Origin: Microbacterium sp.
Lineage (GTDB): Bacteria; Actinomycetota; Actinomycetes; Actinomycetales; Microbacteriaceae
NCBI GenBank assembly: GCA_003248845.1
Contig: QFPD01000151.1
Coordinates: forward strand, 1-5,828
Direction: 5' to 3'
DNA: 5,828 nt
Shown one piece after another: positions 1 through 5,800 of this stretch. Numbering within the stretch: position 1 is the first letter of the stretch; each line of letters begins with the position of its first letter. A program made the translations under genes and the position numbers. The notes under the pieces were generated by a model that saw nothing but the letters and a program-made list of their open reading frames with translations, was not told the DNA's origin and ran no database searches.

Positions 1-1
1 G

Positions 2-16
2 CGCCCGCGTCGGTGA
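2..16 (+). CDS. Possible 3' end of an upstream rightward gene (mutM tail?)
   Basis: In frame 2 the window opens with four codons, Arg-Pro-Arg-Arg, followed by a TGA stop at 14-16. A short basic tail of this kind is typical after the C-terminal zinc finger of formamidopyrimidine-DNA glycosylase (MutM/Fpg). In many actinobacteria mutM lies just upstream of smc, next to rnc. The sequence shows only the tail and the stop; the identity is inferred from gene order near smc. If correct, this gene converges on the acetyltransferase ending at 53, with 36 bases between the two stop codons. Other rightward frames stay open through this point, so the assignment is weak. Confidence 0.3.
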   Translation, partial: RPRR

Positions 17-39
17 CGCGCGGACGCCGACACCGACGC
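7..39. terminator. Candidate hairpin between convergent genes
   Basis: GCGTCGGTG at 7-15 is the exact reverse complement of CACCGACGC at 31-39, and two further pairs (17/29, 18/28) can form after one mismatch. A second copy of the right arm lies at 43-51, so an alternative longer-loop stem is possible. The position between two converging stop codons fits a bidirectional terminator. No T-tract follows on either strand, and an overlapping 6-bp stem (6-11 with 15-20) competes with it, so the call is tentative. Confidence 0.3.
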
Positions 40-52
40 CGACACCGACGCC
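23..52. repeat. Short tandem repeat, five GACRCC units
   Basis: Five consecutive hexamers alternate GACGCC and GACACC (12-bp period, two and a half copies). The array ends directly against the stop codon of the acetyltransferase at 53. It lies outside both flanking coding regions if the TGA at 14-16 is a real stop. Such arrays arise by replication slippage in GC-rich DNA, and the copy number may vary between strains. No function is evident apart from supplying the right arms of the possible hairpin. Confidence 0.75.
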
Positions 53-1126
53 TCAGTCCAGCCGCTTCTCCCACGCGCCGCAGACCGTGCTCGGGGTGAA
101 GCCCAGTGCCTCGTTGACATCCAGCATGGGGCGGTTCTCCTCGGCGTTGAAGGTCGAGATGCACGGCGACTCGGGGACGAGGTCGCGCCAGCGCAGGATG
201 TTCGCGCACTTGACGACCGTGCCGAGTCGATGGCCGCGGTGCTCGCGCGCGACGAGCGTGCCCCACTGGTGCGTCGTGCGCGCCCGGTCGCGTCCGATGG
301 AGAGTTCGTTGTACGCGACGATCCGGCCCGTCGGCGCATGCTGGACGGCAGCGACCGAGAGGAGGGTTCCCGCTTGCGCGAGGCGCTCGTCTCGGCGCTC
401 GACGCGCGCGGCATCCCACACCTCCTCTGTCACGGTCAGCTCCCCCTTGGGGACATCGGTCGACATGCGCGACAAGACGAACGCGAAGCTCTCGCGCAGC
501 TCAGCCGGCGTCGGCGGCGTGAACGTGACGAGCCGGTACTCCGGCCCGGCGACGGTGAGCGCCTCGGCGAGCATCTCCCGCACCCGGTCCAGAGGCCCGG
601 TGAGGTCGAACAGGCTGTTGCGATCGACCTGCGCGAGGGAGAACCCGTGATCCAGATAGGTGCGCGCTGTCTCGTCGAGGGGCACCGACCCGACACCCGA
701 GGGCGCGTCGAGCCGCCCGGCGCGGTCGTCGATGCGATGGATGGTGTACGTCTGCAGCGCCGTCCGCCCCATCGCTCGCGCCTCTGACTCCAGGCGTGCG
801 AAGAGGGCCATCTCCACCGAGCCATCGCGGGCGTCCGCGGCGACGCCGAGCTCGAACTCGACCTCGCGCGCGTCCTCCTCGCAGGGAGCCTCGATGATCA
901 GGGCACCGACGGCGCGGCCGGTGTCGTCGTGCGCGAGAAACCCGAGTCGGCGTCGGTCCGATTGGTCCTTCCAGCCGGGGAGTGCCTCCCTCGGGTAACT
1001 GCGCAGGTGATCGAGACCGATGTCGTGCTCCAGCGCGTCGCCGAGCAGAGTGATCATCACCGAGAACGGCGTCGGCTCGTCGCCGTCGAGCCGATCGGGG
1101 ACGGGAACCGGAACGATCGTTGTCAT
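53..1126 (-). CDS. Two-domain GNAT acetyltransferase, N-terminal domain degenerate
   Basis: This 357-residue protein is predicted to be a cytoplasmic acyltransferase with two GNAT folds in one chain, the layout seen in mycothiol synthase MshD. The C-terminal domain keeps the acetyl-CoA loop EHRGHRLG (295-302) and the family motif NAEENRPMLDVNEALGF (327-343). The N-terminal domain aligns without gaps to its neighbour around residues 97-122, but the expected loop Gln and central Gly are Gly102 and Glu105. That half has therefore probably lost cofactor binding. The start is the ATG at 1126: AAGG lies 7 nt upstream, and the ATG overlaps the stop of the preceding gene in ATGA, indicating translational coupling. 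Residues 221-240 (MSTDVP...EEVWDAA) are shared with the neighbour. The substrate is unknown. I see no reason to call it MshD itself. Confidence 0.88.
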   Translation of the reverse strand: MTTIVPVPVPDRLDGDEPTPFSVMITLLGDALEHDIGLDHLRSYPREALPGWKDQSDRRRLGFLAHDDTGRAVGALIIEAPCEEDAREVEFELGVAADARDGSVEMALFARLESEARAMGRTALQTYTIHRIDDRAGRLDAPSGVGSVPLDETARTYLDHGFSLAQVDRNSLFDLTGPLDRVREMLAEALTVAGPEYRLVTFTPPTPAELRESFAFVLSRMSTDVPKGELTVTEEVWDAARVERRDERLAQAGTLLSVAAVQHAPTGRIVAYNELSIGRDRARTTHQWGTLVAREHRGHRLGTVVKCANILRWRDLVPESPCISTFNAEENRPMLDVNEALGFTPSTVCGAWEKRLD

Positions 1127-1219
1127 GTCAGGACCTTCTGCCACGCGCCGTTGTAGGCGACGGGGACGAAGCCGATCGCCTCGTTGATGTCGAGCATGGG
1201 GCGGTTCTCCTCGGCGTTG
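123..1219. repeat. 27-bp identical segment in the two acetyltransferase genes (123-149 and 1193-1219)
   Basis: Bases 123-149 and 1193-1219 are identical and in the same orientation, 1070 bp apart. They encode the conserved block NAEENRPML of the C-terminal GNAT domain in each paralogue. Similarity continues on both sides at the protein level. This is best read as a conserved core left by an old tandem gene duplication, not as a mobile-element or recombination repeat. It could still serve as a short homology for deletion of one copy. Confidence 0.7.
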
Positions 1220-2211
1220 TAGGTGATGACGCGCGGCGACTGCGGGGCGATCCGCGCGCGCCACGTCTCCAGGCCCGCACATTTGACGAGCTGTCCCAGG
1301 CGATGTCCGCGGTGCTCCTTCAGCACGAGCGTGTCCTCCTGCTGGCTCGCGCGGTGCGGGTCGGCCCCGATGACGAGCTCGTTGAACGCGACGAGGTCGC
1401 CGGTTTCAACGTGCTGGGCGGCCGTGACGAGCATGGTGCGGCCGCCGTCGACAATGCGTGCATCGTGCAGGGCGACCCGCTCGGCATCCCACGCCTCCTC
1501 GTCGAACTCGAGCGCACCCATCGGTGTGTCCGTCGACATCCGAGACTTCATCCAGGCGTAGCCGACGGTGTACTCGGGCGGAGTGGGCGCGGTCCACTGC
1601 ACGATGCGATAGCCGGCGGCGGCGCGCTCCGCGGCGGCGCGTAAGCGCGCGACGGTGTCGATGGATGCCGCCAGGTCGAGCGCGCTTTCGCGCTCGACCT
1701 GTTCGAGCGCATATCCGTGTCGCAGGTAGAAGCGTGCGACGTGGTCTTTCGGAATCGATCCGTGACCCGTCGGCGCCGGGACTCGGTCGACGTCCCCACT
1801 CTCGTCGGGATGCGCGCCCCAGGACTGCAGGACGGTGCGGCCGTGTTCCCGTGCGGTCTGCTCGACCAGGGCGTACGCCGCCGACCCGATGCCCTGGCCC
1901 CAGTGCTCGCGGAGCAGTTCGATGAGCCAGAAAGCGCCGTGCGATCCGTCTTCGAGGGGAATGTCGACCGTCATTCGGCCGATCTGGCGTGCGTCTCGAA
2001 AGATCCCCCACGCGTGGCGGATCTGCTCCGAGCTCGGCTGATAGTGCGGCAGCAGCTCGGTCGGGTCGAGGGTGTCGTCGTCGCGACCCGTGAGCTCGCG
2101 TGCGATCTCATTGCGCACACGCGTGTACTCGGCGAACTCGGCGGCGTCCGCGGCATCCATCGATGCGGGAACGGTGAGCGGGCGGAACTCCACCCCGGGG
2201 ATATCGGTCAT
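1123..2211 (-). CDS. Two-domain GNAT acetyltransferase, both domains apparently intact
   Basis: This 362-residue protein has tandem GNAT domains. The N-terminal domain carries an acetyl-CoA loop at 101-111 (REHWGQGIGSA), with Gln106, Gly109 and Ala111 matching the Q/R-x-x-G-x-G/A signature. The C-terminal domain has EHRGHRLG at 299-306 and the motif NAEENRPMLDINEAIGF at 332-348. A linker block at 225-244 (MSTDTP...EEAWDAE) is shared with the downstream paralogue. The ATG at 2211 is chosen because GAGGA lies 7 nt before it and the homologous region begins soon after. An in-frame extension to 2283 would run through the hairpin and has no evident ribosome site. The gene overlaps the next one by 4 nt. 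The family includes MshD and many actinobacterial enzymes of unknown substrate, so no specific reaction is proposed. Loss of the central Gly in the C-terminal loop (Arg304) is, as far as I know, common in this family. Confidence 0.9.
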   Translation of the reverse strand: MTDIPGVEFRPLTVPASMDAADAAEFAEYTRVRNEIARELTGRDDDTLDPTELLPHYQPSSEQIRHAWGIFRDARQIGRMTVDIPLEDGSHGAFWLIELLREHWGQGIGSAAYALVEQTAREHGRTVLQSWGAHPDESGDVDRVPAPTGHGSIPKDHVARFYLRHGYALEQVERESALDLAASIDTVARLRAAAERAAAGYRIVQWTAPTPPEYTVGYAWMKSRMSTDTPMGALEFDEEAWDAERVALHDARIVDGGRTMLVTAAQHVETGDLVAFNELVIGADPHRASQQEDTLVLKEHRGHRLGQLVKCAGLETWRARIAPQSPRVITYNAEENRPMLDINEAIGFVPVAYNGAWQKVLT

Positions 2212-2231
2212 GAGAGCGTCCTCAGTGATCA

Positions 2232-2249
2232 GGGGAAGGGGAGGGGAGG
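2232..2249 (+). other. G-run tract (C-rich on the transcribed leftward RNA)
   Basis: On the plus strand three GGGG runs separated by AA and A are followed by A-GG, with a further GGG at 2257-2259. In the leftward transcript the same bases read as a C/T-rich, G-free stretch immediately 3' of the strong hairpin at 2246-2281, and they overlap its outermost base pairs. The plus strand could form a G-quadruplex, probably of two tetrads because the last loop is long. The RNA could instead be a Rho-type C-rich segment. Either role is inference from composition only. Confidence 0.35.
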
Positions 2250-2281
2250 TGTGGACGGGCTGATGCGCCCGTCCACACCTC
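2246..2281 (-). terminator. Perfect 15-bp hairpin between sORF2 and the GNAT genes (attenuator or processing site?)
   Basis: Bases 2246-2260 and 2267-2281 are perfect reverse complements with a 6-base loop, giving a very stable GC-rich stem. In the leftward transcript the hairpin begins inside the stop codon of the 43-residue ORF and ends 34 nt before the ATG of the first acetyltransferase. No U-tract follows; instead there is a C-rich stretch. GC-rich stems without U-tracts can act as partial terminators or as 3'-end stabilisers in actinobacteria. This one could let the small ORFs be expressed more strongly than the enzymes. The structure is seen directly; the role is inferred. Confidence 0.6.
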
Positions 2282-2411
2282 ACAGGAACGGACGGACCTG
2301 CAGCAGGCGCTGCCAGTCCTGATCCCGCTGCAGGCGCTCGCGCTGAGCGAGCCGGATGCGGCGCTGGTCGTGGGCGGAAGCGTCGACGTGCGACGCGGAG
2401 AAGTTATGCAT
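2280..2411 (-). CDS. Small ORF2: 43-residue Arg/Gln-rich peptide
   Basis: The ATG at 2411 is preceded by AGAAGG with a 9-nt spacer, and the frame ends with TGA at 2280-2282. The peptide begins MHNFSASHVD and continues into an Arg/Gln-rich stretch of roughly residues 15-38 (for example RRIRLAQRERLQRDQDW) that should form a charged amphipathic helix. It ends QVRPFL. It has eight Arg, six Gln, no Lys and no Cys. There is no signal peptide or membrane segment, so it is likely cytoplasmic unless exported by a dedicated route. No in-frame start lies upstream before a TAG stop. I do not recognise the family. It lies between the 35-residue ORF and the acetyltransferases on the same strand, so co-transcription is likely. 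Coding status rests on the ribosome site, composition and position. Confidence 0.6.
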   Translation of the reverse strand: MHNFSASHVDASAHDQRRIRLAQRERLQRDQDWQRLLQVRPFL

Positions 2412-2589
2412 GAGCGGGTGCCTTCTGGTGGGGGTGCGCGAGCGTTCGGACCGAGCGGACGCGCGAGGAGACGTGCCGGGCTACGGCTGCGGCGTGCAAC
2501 GATTCGACGTTGCGCCGATGGCGAGGTGTCGCCGGGGACGTGCGGGCGGCGTCACGTCCAACGCGGGACGGAGCTCTCCCGTGAACCGG
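2412..2589 (-). other. 178-nt spacer between the two small ORFs; weak hairpin at 2491-2516
   Basis: No convincing ORF was found on the minus strand here; the frames are cut by stops such as the TAG about 70 nt before sORF2. Plus-strand frames are open but lack a ribosome site or recognisable product. A bulged hairpin can form from GGC (2491-2493) and GCAACG (2496-2501) paired with CGTTGC (2508-2513) and GCC (2514-2516). No known riboswitch class was recognised. The spacer is long for an operon in this kind of genome, so it may contain a leader RNA, a second promoter or a small RNA. Confidence 0.4.
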
Positions 2590-2697
2590 TCAGACGGCCG
2601 TGGGAGTCGCGAGCGTGCTCGCGGCGCCGAAGGAGCGGGCCCCGGTGTACGCGACCGTGGGAGCGAATGCTCCAGTTGTTTCGATCTGCATCATCAT
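2590..2697 (-). CDS. Small ORF1: 35-residue Ala/Thr-rich peptide
   Basis: The first of three consecutive ATG codons is at 2697, seven bases after a near-ideal AAAGGAGGT, and the frame ends with TGA at 2590-2592. The peptide begins MMMQIETTGAF, has a middle APTVAYTGARSFG and ends with the small-residue tail AASTLATPTAV. It holds eight Ala and seven Thr, one Arg, one Glu, and no Cys or Lys. It has no obvious signal peptide or membrane helix. The first dozen codons (ACA, ACT, GGA, GCA) are richer in A/T than the neighbouring genes, which favours efficient initiation. A strong promoter lies just upstream. I do not recognise the family. It could be a ribosomally made precursor peptide, a small regulatory protein or a translated leader; no modifying enzyme other than the acetyltransferases is visible in the window. 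Confidence 0.65.
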   Translation of the reverse strand: MMMQIETTGAFAPTVAYTGARSFGAASTLATPTAV

Positions 2698-2704
2698 GTC
2701 CGGG

Positions 2705-2713
2705 ACCTCCTTT
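2705..2713 (-). promoter_or_regulatory. Near-consensus ribosome-binding site of small ORF1
   Basis: The minus strand reads AAAGGAGGT, a nine-base match to the anti-Shine-Dalgarno sequence, ending 7 nt before the first of three ATG codons. It is the strongest such site in the window. It fixes the start at 2697 and is the main reason for believing that a 35-codon frame is translated. Confidence 0.8.
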
Positions 2714-2736
2714 CTCGACTTCCGACGCGGTCTGTC

Positions 2737-2766
2737 ACGTTAGACCCAACTCGACCGCCGCGTCAA
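2737..2766 (-). promoter_or_regulatory. Primary-sigma promoter for the leftward unit
   Basis: On the minus strand TTGACG (plus 2761-2766) is followed, 18 bases later, by TAACGT (plus 2737-2742). The -35 box matches five of six consensus bases and the -10 box fits the actinobacterial TANNNT pattern. Transcription should begin near 2730, leaving about 33 nt of leader before small ORF1. The promoter would read through small ORF1, small ORF2 and the two acetyltransferase genes unless the hairpin at 2246-2281 stops it. No operator repeat was recognised around it. Confidence 0.7.
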
Positions 2767-2790
2767 GCGGGCGTCGGGCGCGCCGTCCGA

Positions 2791-2796
2791 TAGCGT
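2791..2796 (+). promoter_or_regulatory. Weak candidate -10 box for smc
   Basis: TAGCGT fits TANNNT and lies 31 bases before the smc start codon, a reasonable leader length. No good -35 box is found 16-19 bases upstream. Because the genes to the left run in the opposite direction, smc needs a promoter in 2698-2827, and this is the best hexamer seen on the plus strand. Confidence 0.3.
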
Positions 2797-2814
2797 GGTG
2801 CGCACACGAGCCGC

Positions 2815-2820
2815 GGAGGA
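2815..2820 (+). promoter_or_regulatory. Ribosome-binding site of smc
   Basis: GGAGGA ends 7 nt before the ATG at 2828. Together with the conserved SMC N-terminus beginning MHLKSLTLKGFKSF, it fixes the start codon. Confidence 0.85.
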
Positions 2821-2827
2821 ACCCCAG

Positions 2828-5800
2828 ATGCACCTGAAGAGCCTGACGCTCAAAGGGTTCAAGTCGTTCGCGCAACCGACGACGTTCGCCCTCGAACCGG
2901 GCGTCACCTGCATCGTCGGGCCCAATGGTTCAGGGAAGTCCAACGTGGTCGACGCCCTCGCGTGGGTCATGGGGGAACAGGGCGCCAAGACCCTCCGCGG
3001 CGGCAAGATGGAGGACGTCATCTTCGCCGGCACCTCCACCCGCGGACCACTCGGTCGCGCCGAGGTGCAGCTGACGATCGACAACGGCGACGGGGCGTTG
3101 CCGATCGAGTACAGCGAAGTCACGATCAGTCGGACGCTGTTCCGCAACGGCACGAGCGAATACGCGATCAACGGGGAGAGCTGCCGCCTCCTCGACGTCC
3201 AGGAGCTTCTCAGCGATTCGGGACTCGGGCGCGAGATGCACGTGATCGTCGGACAGGGCCGCCTCGACAGTGTGCTGCAGGCCTCCCCGGAGGACCGGCG
3301 CGGCTTCATCGAGGAAGCGGCCGGCATCCTCAAGCACCGCCGTCGCAAAGAGAAGACCCTCCGCAAGCTCGAGGCGATGCAGGCGAACCTCACGCGGTTG
3401 AGCGATCTCGCGGGAGAGCTCCGCCGGCAGCTCAAGCCGCTCGGCAAGCAGGCTGAGATCGCGCGTGAGGCTGCCACGATCGCCGCGGTCGTGCGCGACG
3501 CGAAGGCGCGACTCTACGCGGCTGACCTCGTGGCCCTCCGCACCCAACTCGCCGACCATGCTCGCGGCGAGCAGGAACGTCACGCCGAGCGCCTCGTCCT
3601 CCAGGATCAGGCCGACCAGCTGAAGCTGCGGATCGACACGGTCGAGGCGCAGCAGCGCTCCGAGGCCGTGGATGCCGCGCGGGGCGTCTCGTTCGCGCTC
3701 GAGCGGGTTCAGGAGCGCCTGCGGAGCCTTTACTCGCTCGCGGGCCAACGGCTCGCCCTCCTCGAGGACGACGGCGCGCTCGCGATCGAGGTCGCAACGG
3801 TGAGCCAGGCAGCGATCGATGAAGCGCGCGCCGAAATCGATGAGATCGCGGCCGGCCTCGGAGATGCGCAGGATGCCGCGGCGGCCGCTGGTCGCGAAGT
3901 CATCCGCGCACGCGCCGAGCTCGACGCGCTCGACGTGGACATCGCTGCACAGAGCGCCCTCGTCTCGGAACACGATATGCGGATCACGAAGCTGCGCGGC
4001 GCGGCGGATGCCGCGGGGTCGCGCCTGGAGGCCGTGCGCGTGGCCGTCGATCGCGCGCAGAAGGCCCTGGACGCGGCGCTCGCCCGCCGCGCCGAGGCCG
4101 AGGAGGCTCTCGCCGGCGTGGACCCGACGCTGGCTCCCGAGGGGTCGGCCGGGGAGCACGCGGCGGAGTACGAGCGGGCACAGCGTGCTGCGTCCGCCGC
4201 GGAAGCGGACGTCACGGGGCTGCGGGACCGTCTCCACGCCGCGGAGCGTGAGCTCGAGTCGCTGACGGCGCAGTCGACCGCGCTCGGCCGCGCGCTCGAT
4301 GTGCGCAATGCCGCCGCCGCCCTCATCGAGCGCGGCGGTCGCGGGGTGCGCGGACTCGTCGGAGACGCGGTGAAGGTCAGACCCGGTTACGAAGCGGCGA
4401 TCTCCGCGGCCCTCGGCTCCCTCGCTGAGGGCGTTCTCGTCGACGACGTCGATGCCGCTCTGGCAATCGCGCGCATCGCCGCGGGCGAAGACCTCGGGCG
4501 CGTGGACATCGCGATCGCCGGTGCGGGCGCGACGACGCCGTCCCTTGCTGGGCTCGCCGGCGTGACACCGGCGGTCGATGTGGTCACGGCACCGGAGGGC
4601 GTGCGGCGAATCCTTGCATTCACCGCGATCGTGGACGACCTCGACGCCGCCTACGCAGCGGCAGCGAGCGTGGCGGCGCGCGAAGTGGGCGGTGCCGTGA
4701 CGATCGTGACCCGTGCGGGCGAGATCGTCACGGAGCAGACGATTCGCGCCGGTGCGGGGGGCGGGCGTTCGCGACTCGAGCTCAGTGCCGAGCGTGACGC
4801 GGCCACGGCGCGGCTCGCCGAGATCCGCGTGGTCGTCGACTCACTGCGCGAAGCACTCGCCGATGCTCAGAGCGCATGGGAGGACTCGCGCCGTCACACA
4901 CGTGAGTCGCTCCAGCGGCTCCGCGACCACGACGCCGCGCTGGCAGCACACGCGGAACAGGTCAATCGCGCCACGGTGAGGCACGAAGCCGCCGTCGCCG
5001 AGTGCGAACGTCTGGCCGCTGGTCTCGCCCAGGTCGAAGCGACCGTCGCGGATGCCGAGAAGGCCGCTCGCGATGCGACCGAGGCGCTGACGCGGGCTCA
5101 GGAGACACCTCGCCCGATTCTCGACGCGTCGGCCCGCGAGGGTCTCCTCGCGGCCCTGGATGTCACCCGAGACGCAGAGATGCGCGCCCGCCTCGACGTC
5201 GAGACGCTGAAGGAGCGCGTACGCGCGGGCGAGGCGCGAGTCGACCAGTTGTCCCGCCAGCGCGAGCGCGAGCGGGCCGCTGCCGAGGAAGCCGCCCGGC
5301 GCGCGGTGCTCCGGCGTGCGCAACGCGCGATCGCCGCCGAGGTGACGGACACGCTGCCCCCGCTGCTCGATTCCGTCGACCGGTCGGTATCGCAGGCCCG
5401 CGTCGAACTGCAGCTCGCCGAACAGGAGCGCACCGCGTTGACGGCCGAGCTGACGCAGCTGCGTGCACAGGATGCCGACGTGCGCGAGCGGCTCGCGAAG
5501 CTCACGGAGAGTGTGCACGGACTCGAGCTGCAGATGCACGAAAAGCGTCTGCACGTCTCGAGCCTCCTGGAGCGCGTGGCATCCGAACTCGCACTCGACG
5601 AGAATATTCTTGTTTCGGAATACGGCCCGGATCAGCTCGTTCCCCCCGCGGTCGACAGCGACGAACCACGACCGTTCGATCAGGCCGAGCAGCGACGTCG
5701 TCTGCAGGATGCCGAGCGCAAGCTCGGGCAACTGGGACGAGTGAACCCACTGGCGCTCGAGGAGTACGCCGCGCTGGAGCAGCGGCACGCCTTCCTCACG

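Noticed and set aside
87..998. Plus-strand frames opposite the downstream GNAT gene
   Set aside because: They are Arg/Ser-rich, overlap each other, and lie opposite a gene with clear GNAT motifs.
1127..1282. N-terminal extension of the downstream GNAT from 1282
   Set aside because: It would lie inside the conserved C-terminal domain of the upstream gene. The ATGA overlap with AAGG upstream is the better start.
53..2211. Calling either GNAT gene mshD (mycothiol synthase)
   Set aside because: The two-domain layout is shared, but specific identity cannot be read from the motifs, and two tandem copies beside smc are not the usual mshD setting.
2212..2283. N-terminal extension of the upstream GNAT from an ATG at 2283
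   Set aside because: It would translate through the 15-bp hairpin and overlap the sORF2 stop. The ATG at 2211 has a good ribosome site, and conserved sequence starts after it.
1717..2322. Plus-strand 201-codon frame opposite the upstream GNAT gene
   Set aside because: It is antisense to a well-supported coding region and would run through the hairpin. No domain was recognised.
2590..2697. Assigning small ORF1 to a known modified-peptide class (lanthipeptide, lasso, linaridin)
   Set aside because: It has no Cys for lanthionine or linaridin chemistry, no lasso-type ring residue pattern, and no matching synthetase or cyclase in the window.
2356..2837. Plus-strand frames of 145 and 155 codons across the small-ORF region
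   Set aside because: They have no ribosome site or recognisable product, cross the leftward promoter, and the second overlaps the smc start.
2930..4237. Long minus-strand open frame of 435 codons opposite smc
   Set aside because: It is antisense to a clear smc gene, its composition mirrors the smc codons, and it has no recognisable domain. GC-rich coding DNA commonly leaves such frames open.
4841..5788. Minus-strand open frame of 315 codons opposite the smc coiled coil
   Set aside because: It is a shadow of the smc reading frame with repeated Leu/Arg/Gly from complementary codons. There is no ribosome site or family resemblance.
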